A model generated the notes under the pieces. That model was given only the letters and a program-made list of their open reading frames with translations, was not told where the DNA came from and ran no database searches. Position numbers and translations under genes: made by a program. DNA of 64,000 bases from Ascaris suum (taxonomy: Eukaryota; Nematoda; Chromadorea; Rhabditida; Ascarididae), in NCBI GenBank assembly GCA_013433145.1, contig CM024176.1, positions 5,938,520 through 6,002,519 on the forward strand, given 5' to 3'. The first letter of the stretch is position 1; every line of letters begins with the position of its first letter. Shown here in pieces: positions 43,801 through 54,546 of the stretch.

Positions 43801-46800
43801 ACAAACACCGACAATGCTGCGTGCACACTGAACGCACGTGGTTATGTGAAGAATGAAACAAAAAGAGAAGGAAAGTATACGAAAACCTACTTCAGCTGGG
43901 CATCGTTAGCCGCCTCCTTTGCATCGAGATGCGCCTTTGTTTCGGCTAATTCCTTTTCCAATCCCGACACTCTAGAATTAAGGTAATATTACTCCACCAA
44001 ACACCACCAATAATACTCTGGTTGAAATAAAGGACGGTAGCGTAAGAGCAAGGTAATATAATAATATGCAGCTGTGAACGGCAATAGATCGCTATTAAAA
44101 AATTCGCTACTTTCGAGGAACCAATAAAAAGGACAGCAATAATCAAAAAAACTGCTTAGTGAATATATCACAATAACCGAAATATGAAGGAATGGATTCG
44201 AACGCATACTTGGTTCTTTCCGAATCAGCAGCCTGCTCAGCCTTGTGGAGTTTCTCTCTGAACGCCGAAAGCAATGCAGATTCCTGCTCACATTGTTTGT
44301 GCAATTCGTTTGCCTGCTTACGAAGCTCTGCCACTTCACTAGCCTTCTTATCGATCCTGTAATACACCTTTGCAACACATCAACGCTATATTACACAGTT
44401 CGTTTCTCAGTGCGATAGAGAAGCATCAGATGCTCAGTATTAATGAAATGTATAAGACTTACAATCAAACAACGAAGCATGCAGCTCCGCAGAAACAGAT
44501 ACGGAGAAATGAGTCATCTTCTTACTATTTAGCTGCTAATTTAAGATGAACGTGTATTGTGACAACTGCAGAAAGTTCGCAAATAGCGACCAGCTATCGG
44601 TTTCTGTGCTATAACATAATAAAATGTCTTGCATCTACCTTAATTCCAGGCAACTATCAGTAACGACAAGGTGCTTACTCGCTAGAAAACTTTGATTTCT
44701 CGTCCTCTGCCAATCGTTTCAGTTCCACTATTTCATCGTTCAGTTTCATGAGTTCCTGTAATAAAAAGACAATGCACTGTAGAAACCTATAAATACTCAA
44801 ACCTATAGATGCATTCGAATGCGAAGAAAAAATAAACATTTCCTCTGAAGAAAGCAAATACGGAGTGAAAAAAGAGCCATTAGAAATGGAATCCATTACA
44901 TTTATCAAGTAAACACACATCCTAAGATAAGCGTACTGATCTCTTTATCTCAAAGCTGTGATGCTTGGTATCAGCGTAGGGGATCTGTCTTCGATTCCGA
45001 CCTTTCCCACCGAGAAAGGAAGGGCGGCAATACGGCAGAAACCTAAATTCGCACACTGACTGCACGCTGGTACCGCCATTGGCAAGAAACAACACAGGAA
45101 GAATGGTGTGCGCGTAGCAAAATAAGTAAATAAATAAATAAATAAAGAGAAAAGTTTATTTCCGTCCCAGATCTCTCTATCAATGATGGCCAATTTAGAT
45201 CGTGAAGCTGAAAGGCTGTGAGGGAGCAGATTCTTCTGCAGTGGTACTAGGAAGAGAACACGACAAATTTAACACATTGGTGCCAATCACATGCAACATG
45301 TTCATTACGTACTTGAAGCGCTGTTGCATCAGTGCAAAACTCCACCGTCATCAATGTTAACGGCAAAAGATCGATGAAGTGCATATAATTTACCAAGATT
45401 TCGGGCCGAAGACCATTGTTGGCAATTGGCGTCTGATATCTTGGCAGTTCATAATGAGCACAACAGTCGTTGAATACCCTATCCATTTACCTCAATCTAT
45501 GACATCCATTCTCTGCCGAAGTCAAAACCTTCCAGAAAGCAAAGCAAAGGGCTTGCTGTGCTGTAAAAGTGAAGCGCATGCAGAACGAAATTCTCCCGAT
45601 AATAATCTTCGCTTGATCAATCTATAATAGTCTTTCGATTTCTTCAGAGAATATTAGACGCCTTTGTAGCTCACAACAAAATAACCTACATTTTTGTGCT
45701 GCACATCTTTCTGCGAGAAAGTGGCGAATGATCTTTCATTCTCCACCTTCAGCATATCACGCTCCTTCTCGACTTTCGCCAATTGGTGTTTGAGGGACTC
45801 CAGCTGATGTGCAAACTGCAAACAACATTCCCGTTATATGTGCGTAGTCAATCCCTCTCCCTTCCCTCACAACAAAAACCATCCCTCTCCTATAAAAACA
45901 ACCAAGTGAGGAAGCCTAACTGCGCTCTTGCTTTCCACTGTTTCGCTCAATTTATGGTCTTTCCGTAAATGCTAAGCCCACCTTCCTTCCATCCTTGTTT
46001 CCCGCTTTCCATCTTTGCCGCTCTACCAAGAACAACGTTACATGCCTCATTTTTGCAATCTTGAACTGCAGACTGAGCAGAAGCGGCTCGCTTTTGGGCC
46101 TCCTCCCTTGCCTTATTGACCAACGTCTGCAGCTCCTCCATCGCCTTCAACGTGTCGTTCAGCTTCGCCTCTAGAAACTCACGTTCCATCTTCTGAAAAC
46201 CACATACCTTATGTCTGAAGAAGGAAATGATTAGAAAGCAAGTGAGCGGTCACCTCCTAAACTAGACATTGGGGTGTACTACTGAATGGCCAAGCAAATC
46301 TTCACCTCTTTTCGCAAAACGACTAATCAAATCGTCAAAATTGATTTTAGCAATGTTTGCTACGACATCTAATTCACTGTCCCCCAAACCATCTGCACCC
46401 ATACCACACAAGATATTTTAGCTAAGCGGACATTCATACATCACAGCACGAGATCTCATTCTCAGGTACTACTGTAACTCCGTGGCAAATATTCGACACT
46501 GAAACTACCAGCGACGAATGATCGACGAAGCATCTAAATTATTTACCAAGATTTCGGCCCCAGCAACAATTTATGTCGGTGGGAATTTGACATCTTGGTG
46601 GTTGATAACGATACGATGATAGCAATGATCGGATATTACTTAACTAACGGCAAACGCGATCTCAGATTTTTTCTATTGCCTTCTAGTTCGTTCAAGCATG
46701 CAGAGACGTCGACTACTACACGCTTTTCACATAGCACTTTAATGAGCAGACTTACGGAGAAAAAATACAAAGAATGTTCGCTAAATCTGAAATAAACTTC

Positions 46801-49761
46801 CCCCGTGCCTCTACGCAAATAATCGTTTCTCGCAGAAAGACTCTCAATACTTACTGATGCAGCTTCGGCCTCCTTGAATCGTTTTTCGCTAACAGCACTC
46901 GCTTGTTTCAGATGCTCCATTTGAAGTTCGTGACCCTGGAAATGATGTAGCATATTTCTACTTTAGAAGAACACAAAGAATAATCCTCGGATTGCGAACT
47001 TACTTCCAGTTCCTCCACGAGCACAGGATGACGGCACCCTTTAACTTGGTTTCATTTTGAATGCTTACCTTTCAGGTGTCACCACTTTGTCTGGTGTATC
47101 CGTGTGACTGATTCAGTTCCAGTTCGACAAAAAGGAAAAGAGAAAATTCTGCAGCGAGTGGAGAAAAGTGAAGACGATTGTTTTAAGGAAGGCGGAACGA
47201 ATGAATAAAAACTTTTCGCAGCACGTCGCTCGTTACTGGTAGCTCATTGATTAGCCTCCGCAAGAACCCTTACGATCCTCCTACCTTTCTCCTTCAGAAG
47301 GGATCCTTCTATCCACGTAATCCTCACCAGTGAATACAGAACAATGCAAATCAGAAAATTACCTGCAGATCAGATTTCATCTGCTGCAGTGCTTGTGTAC
47401 GTTGACTCAACTCCGACTCCAGCTGTGATGCCTTCTTCTTAGCGGTGTTCAGCTCCTAAAAAATTATGTCTCTAAAAAATAAATAGTTTAAGAGCACAGC
47501 AAACCGGCTTCCGGTGCAGAAGCTGAGTCGCCACTCACGAAATGAATTCATTAGGGCATTCATACCTGATCCCATTTCAAAAAGGCTACATTTAAGAATT
47601 TAAGTTTTACGGACTAAAGCTTAAGACCTTACAGCTCTGAAAACTCAAAAGCAAAACAATGCTGACTACATCTGTGCTACAAAAGTGCCTTTATCAAATG
47701 TCACCTTACAGTTAGAACTTACGGATCTAAGCATATCCGCTTGCTGTTGGAATGCAGTCGTGTCCACAGGAGGAGGAACGGCTTTTAATGCAGCTTGCGC
47801 CTTCTTCAACTCTTCTTTGAGGTTGCTCGCTTCACTCTTCAACTGAAAACCTCACAAAACATAAACAATGAGCGCTTATTTTCTAAAATCCTCCATCATA
47901 ACATAAATCTGTCTTTAAAAAACAAATCATCACATTCTGAATCTTTCAACTCATTACGGTTTTTAGAAGCCTTTTCATCGTTTCTGCCCTCCGTTCCTCG
48001 ATAAGATCCCAAGAAAGCGCATCAAACCGCTCATATTGAATATGTGTCTACATTGCTGCAATAAATTAATGAATAACTGAGAATAATAAATGCGATTTCT
48101 ATTCAAGCTGCGGAAAAAGAAGGTATGTAGAGGCAGAAAATGCAAGCGCAGCAAAACGGTTCTCAAATAACGAAGCGCCTTCTTCCAAAACTTCAATCGC
48201 GACTCCTATACCGCTAATCTACTTCATTCTTTAGGTCTCTAAGTGTCCCCCACGCCCACCTCCCCCCGCATGTCAGGTCCATTTTTCTCTGTTCAATGCA
48301 CCACTTCTACAGCGAGTTCAAAAATCCGCAAAAGTGGAGCATAAATGAATCCAGTGGAAGTAAGCTACCTGTTCATTAAGATGCTGCAAGTAGTTCTTGT
48401 CCTTCACACTTGCGCTCAACTGCGTGCAAACCGACTGCTCAAAGAGGGTATATTTCTTTTTCTCCTCTGACAACGACTGTCTGCAATGCAATCAAAAATC
48501 AAAAACTGCAGTCAAATACCTACCGAACTGCTCTGACTTTGAGACACAGTAGCTTATTTTTTTCGGCCGATCGGCAGATGATAAGTAAAAATCAAGCAAT
48601 AAAGAATGGTAGGAATCCTATCAATTGTGAAGCTCAACAATTCATATTGTATCTTGCTGTTACATTTCTCCAATTTCACAAAACTGAGACAAACGACAAT
48701 CTTTGAAAACTCCGACTACTGCCACCTTAAAGACTGTCAATCGAAAGATGGGAATAACAATGCACACTATTTTTCCTACTACACTCTTTGGCTACGAACA
48801 ATCTGATGCTTCTAAATATTATCATTTGAACGAAAACCTGTATCAGCGATAAACCACTGCGCTGGATTCCCTGTAGCTGTCTTATTAAAAAGTAAAAGAA
48901 AATGTACCAGTGATATCCTTCTATTGCCACTTCTCAGAGGGCAAACGACCTATCGAGAACGAATCCAAAGCCAAAAGGATCCCTACATCTAAGTCTGTTG
49001 TCAGTACAATGCAGCAGCTGGTGGATAATGAGAGAAAACAAAAACCTACTGGAGATGTGCAATGTCGGCGTCTTTCTTCTGCGCGGCAGACAGCTTGTCG
49101 GTGCACTGTAGCACGAGTCTTTCTTTATCCGCAATTTGCTTACGCAACAATGCATTCTCCTCTGAGAGTTTCGTCTTCTGAACGTGCTCCGAATAATATA
49201 TATATAAACAAACCAGCCAATCCATAGCATTCCAATATACGAAGAACTGCCAAATGTGTATCACCATTGTAAATACGTCATGTAACTAGAATCTGATGTA
49301 CGATCCAACAACACATAGCTAGCTAACACGAATTTTATTTTTTTAGACCGTTAGACAATTAAATCGGAATAAACTTTCCTTCGATAAAAAACTCAATGAG
49401 ACAAAATATCAGTAGTGAGCTTGCTAGATTCGAAATAATCAAAACCTCCCCTTATATTCACACAAGCAACTACTTAGCCAGATTCTAAGCGGATTATCCC
49501 CTCGATCTTAAGGCACCAGGCTAATTCAAGCGAACAAAAGCGATACCTGCATGCTGGTGTCGCTAAAATATGTAGCCAGAAATGAGAGATATTCTGGCTC
49601 CAAATCTTCAACAGCGCTCAAGCGAGTGTGAAGTTTGTCTGCCGTGATGTCCTGCACAGAAACTGCTGCTGAAATCATCGCAAAACTCATTCAGTGCATA
49701 TCAACAATAAATTTGAAACACTTTCAATTCACTTATTCTAACCTGAATGTATATTATTCAC

Positions 49762-49838
<77 letters not shown>

Positions 49839-52800
49839 CTATACATATCACATACACATATACATATACATACTATACAAGTATGTATGTACCTTATATA
49901 TGTATGTATATACATACACAAATGTGTATATACATTTATTTATTTATTAATTAAACATATATAGCGGCACCTCAAATAGAGACCCACAGAATGTATTGCT
50001 CTTTCTGTAAAGAAAGGCGATTAAGAGGAAAATCTTCACAACTTTGCGTTCAGTGAATCCAAAAGCTGTTTCCCAAACAAAGAAAACAACTTCTATTCGA
50101 ACGATATTCTGTGACTTCCTCCAACAATAGTAGCCGTTTTAGCCACTGCCTAACAGTTCAGAGAACACCTGTCCGCACACAGTCTGATATGTAGTACACG
50201 TTCAAACTGAAACATTGAAGACGAATGCGATCATAAATCGAGCAACCATATGACCTCAAAGCAAAGCGACAGAAATGCAAAAAGTACGATAAAAACTGGA
50301 ACGGCATGATCATCAAAGTCCCGCCTGCCCATATCATTTAACGATAAACTCTGCAAAAAAGGATTGCAGAAGGCTGACACATAATGCTTCACCACTTAAT
50401 TGTGCTACCCAAATCGAAAACAATCATTACGCCAATGTACTTTATATCAAATGGGCGGTTCCCCAAGGTAAAAAACGCCCCACTCAGTTGTTAAAACTTA
50501 AATCGAACTTTACAAAACGATTAATCCCTCAGTCAAAACCAATAAAATCCAACCGTTATAACATAAGCTGATCACCAAAAACGTAAATACATTATAGAGT
50601 TAGAACTTCATAAACTTCCTCTGCATCGCCCATGTCACAGCCAGCAGGCCATTCTAACTTTCAATAAATCCCGTAATCTTAAACAAATGATGATAGATAT
50701 CTCGCTTCACGAAATATTATATCCCTCACTTAATAACGGTTTAAAACTTTGCGGACACTGATTCGATATACGAGAGTCCTCGTCAAAAGCAAACGGCCTC
50801 AGATACGGAAAAACGATTTTTGGCTAAACAGGGAAGAAACGTGAAAAGACAATTTCGCGGAGAGTGGGTGAGGAGGAAGAGGAGGAGGCCAGAAGCGATA
50901 GGAAGAAATTAAGAAAGGCCCAAAGTATGGTCCCAGAATCAATATGTGGGCATTTTAATTTAGGAAGCAAATCTGCATAAAAAATAACACATTGCTCACC
51001 TCTCTTCGCCCTCGGCTTTTCAACTCTCTTCTCTTCCTTAACTGATTGTGGAGGCGACAGATCCTCGAGCTTCGATTCATTCTTGAGTGGCTGCACTTCT
51101 TCTTTTGTTATCTCACGTACATGATCTTCTGCACGACGGGCACGCTTCTTCTTACCCTTCTTCTCTATACCTATAAAAAAATGGAGAAGGGAACAGGAAC
51201 TAAGTACCGAAGGGGACAGGCGGGACATAATCTCAGTCTTGTTAGCAAAAACTTCGTTGGAAAAGAATACTCCAGTGGTAGATGCTTTGTGAAGGCATTC
51301 AGCCCCTCAGGAAAGGAAGTCTCACGCGGGAAATATTTCGGGTAGCTCACCCTTCTTTTTCACCTCGCCTTCTTTTCTATGTTTGCATCGCCACGGCGGA
51401 CAATGTGACCAAGAAACTTAAAAAGCAAAAAAAAAAAAAAAAAAAAACAACTCCGAGATAGAAACTGCTGCGCGGAACAAGAGCAGTCATCGAATGTCAA
51501 CGACAATAAATCAACTGAAAATCTAAGCAGTTGGACATGTTAAGTCCTTGCCAATTTGCCGAATAATGACGGGCTGCCAATGATAAAAAAGAGAGAGGAA
51601 AAACTTCAAGACTTACGCAACCACAGACCACTCAAAACTAATATATCTGATTGTAATCTTTCTCACACAACCATTGTGCTCCAGAATTCCACACAACGAA
51701 ATGAAACATGGGGGTAATGTGCCGCTGTGATAAGTTCATTGCTGATTTCTGATCGCATCCAAGAATTTACGAAACGACCTCCTTATCTTTAAAGGATGTC
51801 TTCGAACGTGTCGCATTTCAGATCGGCTCATGCAATACAACATTTTAAAGAACAAAACAACGCTTCACCTTCAGCAGCTGGCATTTCCTCAATCAATGGG
51901 GTGCTCTCGATGACTGTCTCCGGCTGCTTTGGAGCCTCAACCATTAACGGCTCGGTGTTCTCCAACCCTTGTAATGCGTCATTCTCCTTTTCCGACTGCA
52001 CCGCCTCAGCTATTTTATTTTCCTCTGAAAAAACTAATAATGGCGAGGGCAACTAACAAAACAAATAGCAAAGTTAGAAACATAACTCTTGCGCTGCAAT
52101 ATTCCACAGCACACTCACATGCAGTGAGTCGTTGTTGCAGACGGCCACATACACGGCAAACAGCTGACTAAAGTCCATTCGGAGATATCAGCCTGTGTGC
52201 TCATCCCTTTCGACAATGTGGAAGTGCGATGTTCGGATAAAAGGTGTGAAATGCATAGAAAACGAAGTAATCCAACGAAATCAATGTAAAAAAGGCGTTG
52301 TATTGAAGCGAATCCGCGCTGTTTTTCGCTCCCCCCCCCCCCCCCCCCCCAACTGCGGAATTCTAGAGCCTGCAGTAACTGAGGATCGAGATGCGTGTTT
52401 TCTCGAATAGCGTTCACGAGTGACAACTGCTTCAATCTTGACCAACTTCAGTACTGCATCGCACACAGAACTGTTCTTCTGAGCTCCAACGACCTATTTC
52501 TGTTTTTAAATTGAAACGCACCACCGTCCGGCTGGCGGCTGATGGAAGCAAAAAGACATGAAAATATAATCGAACCCGGTTGATGCTTGTTCTTGTTTTT
52601 CTTCTTCGGATGTTTTATTTCCTGAAGTGGCACTGCCTCTCCGTTCCTGCCCGGCTCCGAATCGCTTATCGCCTCTGATGGTTTAGCGACCTCTGTTGAC
52701 AGCCCTTCCATCTTCTTCTAAATGTCACTCACCAGTAGGCAATAATATCATGTAACTGACAACATTACTGTTTATGATATGGGATTGCTCGCAATAGCTG

Positions 52801-54520
52801 AACTCTTCCTCAGCCATTCCTCTCGCCTTCTCCCCTTAGCAAAAAAAAAAAAAAAAAAAAAAAAAAACGAAGCAGCCGTGCAGCGTCTCTTCTTCCGCTT
52901 CTCTAAAATCGAAACCGAATTGAGTCTTCTCTCCACAAAGCAAAAAAGCTGAACCATAGCGTAAAGCAGCATTGGCAATAACATTCGCAACAACATAAAT
53001 CGCGATGGGTAAAATGACGGGTAGTATCCCTAAAGGTGAGAGGGAATGCAAATGGCTGACCGATCGACCTCAACGAGTCCAAACGGAAAAAGAAACGATT
53101 TCAGCAAGCGAGTAACATCTTTAAGCCAGCCCAGTGCCTCGCTTTATTAGTAGAATAGAAATTTTATGTAAGCCGATAGTACCAACAGCAAGCATATTAA
53201 ATGATGCATAGAGGCGGATAAATATTGCCTCGAGTCGTGACAATTTCTTACAAACACACAGATATGCAAAAAAATTCCTGACAGAATTTACGCCATAGCT
53301 ATTAGATTGAAATACAAAACGGAAATGAACACCGTTCTAATGACGCACTGAGACAAGCTTTCTTCACTCCTATTTCCTCTTACTTGATAGTCTTTACCCA
53401 GTGATCAGATACTGCACATCTAATGAAGTCAAATGAGTGGCAGCCAACAAGTTAACTTTACTATTTCAAGACATTCAGAGCGCGAAGGAGAAAGCTACTC
53501 TATGAGAGGCAACCCTTTATCACACCTAGCCCCTTACCCTTAATTGGTAACGATTACCTGATGCTTTCTTCCTCCACTGTAAAATCAGCATTGCCTCACC
53601 TCCCCATCCCACCCTGCTAGACCCCCCCCCCTCCCCATTGCTGCCACATCCTCACACTGCTGACGACAGATCATGTGACAATATTAAAACGCATGTCTCG
53701 TATTCAAATTCAATGATGAACCAAAATTTGTGAATGATACCTCGTGATGCTTTTCTCTTTCTGCACGTTTCTGCTCCTTATCAGAACTGTTGTCTTTCTT
53801 CTTATCGTTATTTTTCCCCTTGTTCTTGTTTCCCTTAGTGGTCTTTTGTTTACCGCTCTTCTCTTCAGCGAACAGACGCATTGCGTTCTCACCATAAACC
53901 TTAAAAACATAACACTCGCCAAATTTACATCACACCAACCTTGACATCCTCGAAGACATCCCAAAAACAGAATCAAACATGAACGACGTTATTAAAGAAC
54001 ATAAAGCGTCGCCCTATTTCAGCTGCAGCGGATGCGTTTCCCACTCAGCAAACAAGAGAAATGAACACGATGCTTCACAATACTCTAAATGAACAAATCA
54101 ATTAGCCACAAACCATAATAGTTTCCTAACAAATGACCATTATCAGACAATCATACAAAACGATAACTTCATGATCAGCGGAATGAAGTTTTTATTTCAT
54201 TATCGCAACAACATGATGATATCCTCGTTAAAGAACTTAACCCCTAAAACAAATTTAACAGGTAATTTACTGCGAATAAAACATCAGGACACCCATTACT
54301 TATATTCGTATCGCCACCACATAGGCGAACGCAACAAAACAAAAATAAAGACCTCGTCAATGAGACACCAAATTAACACACAGATCTACCTCATGAAATA
54401 AACCGATAAACATACGTCTTCAAAATTCGTTTCCTTCGTGAGCATTCTGAACGCGGCAAGCGCTATAATAACGAAGAATAAAGCCAGTGCGGCCATAATG
54501 CCCAACGTCACCGGCTCCAT
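30319..54520 (-). CDS. Kinectin/p180 (RRBP1)-like ER membrane coiled-coil protein, complete multi-exon gene
   Basis: Probable ER-anchored coiled-coil protein of the kinectin / ribosome-binding protein 1 family, whose members tether ribosomes or microtubule motors to ER membrane. Proposed exons, 5' to 3' on the minus strand: 54520-54416, 53899-53741, 52717-52576, 52024-51869, 51170-51000, (50823-50807), 49651-49547, 49177-49050, 48480-48369, 47842-47723, 47455-47363, 46935-46855, 46192-46046, 45815-45690, 44755-44679, 44356-44210, 43971-43891, 38171-38084, 37402-37286, 36202-36119, 35535-35329, 34787-34692, 33739-33647, 33119-33060, 30618-30319. These sum to 3,012 nt, about 1,003 residues, with compatible phases throughout. 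Vertebrate members are roughly 980-1,410 residues. Seen: hydrophobic residues 7-24, then TKETNFED, resembling the MKETxYxE motif just after the anchor in kinectin and p180; lysine-rich clusters at about 50-240; heptad-rich coiled coil from about 285; basic His/Arg tail and acidic EDEWEVVE end. Family assignment rests on architecture and the KET motif, not on a search. Some exon edges may be off by a few bases. Confidence 0.85.
33060..38171 (-). CDS. Coiled-coil exon block II of kinectin-like gene (7 exons)
   Basis: Exons 38171-38084, 37402-37286, 36202-36119, 35535-35329, 34787-34692, 33739-33647 and 33119-33060 continue the helical rod. All but the first begin in phase 0, and all end in phase 0. 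Motifs include [34 protein letters not shown] and [17 protein letters not shown]. The 35535 exon carries a non-heptad segment with conserved-looking tryptophan and histidine ([17 protein letters not shown]) that may be a folded insert. Because most introns here are phase 0, individual exons could be skipped without breaking the frame, so isoforms are plausible. Confidence 0.75.
38368..38438. repeat. (TA)n microsatellite in a kinectin-like intron
   Basis: Pure TA tract of about 71 bp near the 3' end of the 5.7-kb intron that holds the CBM-domain unit. Confidence 0.98.
40744..40829. repeat. (AT)n microsatellite just downstream of the CBM-domain unit
   Basis: Pure AT tract of about 86 bp lying about 100 bp past the stop codon at 40932 on the minus strand. 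Confidence 0.98.
40932..41909 (-). CDS. Protein with C-terminal AMPK-type glycogen-binding (CBM48-like) domain, nested in an intron of the kinectin-like gene
   Basis: A frame open from 41909 to the TGA at 40932. Its last 125 or so residues match the AMPK beta-subunit glycogen-binding fold: [13 protein letters not shown] (strand plus the aromatic sugar-binding Trp of GSFxxW), then [13 protein letters not shown], then [11 protein letters not shown] (the usual D-x-G-x-x-N-N-V ending). Between them sits a serine-rich insert ([13 protein letters not shown]) longer than the usual loop. Upstream is a Cys pair ([11 protein letters not shown]) that could be half of a zinc ribbon. A strong acceptor (GTTTTCGGTTTTCAG) ends at 41695, so the sure part is 40932-41694. 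The stretch 41716-41909 (for example [17 protein letters not shown]) may be coding or intron. The 5' exons are not identified. The unit lies on the same strand within the kinectin-like intron 38172-43890. The acceptor phase (2) also matches the donor at 43891, so an alternative terminal exon is possible. Substrate and function are not known; glycogen or phosphoprotein targeting is inferred from the domain. Confidence 0.7.
   Translation of the reverse strand, partial: RRIRVVESGTAGNYAHVSLSQVLDPAKEPAATTVLSTLHCGFPQSNVRRTQNLPWVMGDRILLKRLLFSVFRCAHCAARIVVTNGDACEVRDVPASCHPGDTVTIPEVTGPSPHGSVVRRDLVDECIQIASQPQPCHETTSQNIASEPKVHAVTFTADMRGAIPPQNFAAAAALNEGESEEENVDWTAIHSREHSLMCFELKWAVSDWNGDDVPKEVGVSGSFWGWQPPHPMHRCEDGYRLRVELPAVYDEHSNENEAEILEVRGGARPLKSYSRSDSGHASPSINAQQVHYHEFKFFVDGQWRCAEQYEKRRTDDGYENNVIYF
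43891..49651 (-). CDS. Coiled-coil exon block I of kinectin-like gene (11 exons)
   Basis: Exons 49651-49547, 49177-49050, 48480-48369, 47842-47723, 47455-47363, 46935-46855, 46192-46046, 45815-45690, 44755-44679, 44356-44210 and 43971-43891 encode alternating charged and leucine-rich helices. Examples are [35 protein letters not shown] and [18 protein letters not shown] proline break ([11 protein letters not shown]) lies in the exon at 47842. Most donors are canonical (GTAAGT, GTAGGT, GTATGC). The exon at 46192 is best ended at GAG|GCATGT, a GC donor, because the visible GT two bases further gives the wrong phase. Confidence 0.8.
44940..45147 (+). mobile_element. Candidate SINE-like element with (AAAT)n tail
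   Basis: A GC-richer body of about 180 bp in an intron contains TTGGTATCAGCGTAGGGG and, about 15 nt on, TCTTCGATTCCGA. These loosely resemble the A and B boxes of a tRNA-type polymerase III promoter. It ends in a (TAAA)n tail at about 45124-45147, the usual 3' signature of a retroposed short element. No second copy is visible in the window, so the call rests on structure only. Confidence 0.35.
45369..45458 (+). repeat. Interspersed repeat (TTTACCAAGATTTCGG family), copy 1
   Basis: Matches the direct repeat at 46520-46612 with shared GATCGA-GAAG, TTTACCAAGATTTCGG, CAAT and ATCTTGG blocks. It lies within an intron of the kinectin-like gene. Confidence 0.7.
46520..46612 (+). repeat. Interspersed repeat (TTTACCAAGATTTCGG family), copy 2
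   Basis: Second, direct-orientation copy of the element at 45369, in another intron of the kinectin-like gene. Spacing between copies is about 1.15 kb. Confidence 0.7.
49766..49834. repeat. (AT)n microsatellite with decayed CATA flank
   Basis: Pure AT tract of about 69 bp followed to about 49955 by imperfect CATATACATA and TATGTATGTA repeats, inside a kinectin-like intron. Confidence 0.95.
50807..50823 (-). CDS. Candidate 17-nt microexon of kinectin-like gene
   Basis: A pyrimidine-rich acceptor (TTTCTTCCCTGTTTAG) is followed after 17 nt by a possible donor CC|GTATCT. Used as an exon it adds A-K-N-R-F-S and converts phase 1 (exon 5) to phase 0 (the exon at 49651), which is exactly what the frame needs. 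The tract is too short to be convincing by composition; the support is splice-site quality and phase only. Alternatives are another unseen 3n+2 exon in 49652-50999, or a poorer acceptor (ACGGCAG) inside the next exon. Confidence 0.35.
51000..53899 (-). CDS. Exons 2-5 of kinectin-like gene: lysine-rich cytosolic region
   Basis: Exons 53899-53741, 52717-52576, 52024-51869 and 51170-51000 encode a strongly charged, low-complexity segment. Basic clusters are visible in exon 2 ([15 protein letters not shown]), exon 3 ([10 protein letters not shown]) and exon 5 ([10 protein letters not shown]), alternating with acidic, proline-containing stretches in exon 4 ([15 protein letters not shown]). In p180 the equivalent basic region binds ribosomes; that role here is inferred. 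Exon 5 ends AGAG|GTGAGC in phase 1, while the next clear exon opens in phase 0, so an intervening exon of 3n+2 nt is expected. A poly-A run (52841-52867) sits in the intron between exons 2 and 3. Confidence 0.8.
54416..54520 (-). CDS. Exon 1 of kinectin-like gene: start codon and membrane anchor
   Basis: This 35-codon exon starts [16 protein letters not shown] and continues through a single hydrophobic segment (about residues 7-24), followed by [12 protein letters not shown]. There is no cleavable signal-peptide pattern, so a type III signal anchor with the bulk of the protein in the cytosol is inferred, as in kinectin and p180. The donor is GAC|GTATGT (phase 0). The start is chosen because it is the first ATG after a strong acceptor 23 nt upstream and because it places the anchor at the N-terminus. 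Confidence 0.85.
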
Positions 54521-54546
54521 CGCACACTCCCTGCTCCACTATCCTG
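54521..54546 (-). promoter_or_regulatory. Splice (probable spliced-leader) acceptor and 23-nt 5' UTR of kinectin-like gene
   Basis: On the minus strand GTGTTTGTTTCAG ends at 54544, and the ATG begins at 54520 after 23 nt with no intervening ATG. Such a strong acceptor immediately before a start codon is typical of nematode spliced-leader addition. A conventional acceptor joining an upstream non-coding exon is the alternative. Confidence 0.6.

Larger units (their letters stand above)
38172..43890 (-). other. Large (5.7 kb) intron of the kinectin-like gene
   Basis: Bounded by donor AA|GTAGGT at 43890 and acceptor TTTTTGCAG ending at 38172. It contains the CBM-domain coding unit and two (TA)n tracts. 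The part 41910-43890 holds no sure exon. A minus-strand open stretch with several cysteines (about 42041-42268) was considered for the 5' end of the CBM unit but is unsupported. Confidence 0.65.

Noticed and set aside
51046..51345. 99-codon plus-strand open frame
   Set aside because: Overlaps exon 5 of the kinectin-like gene in antisense and has no independent support.
52195..52466. Frames with Pro or Gly runs on both strands
   Set aside because: Created by the poly-C run at about 52331-52350 inside an intron.
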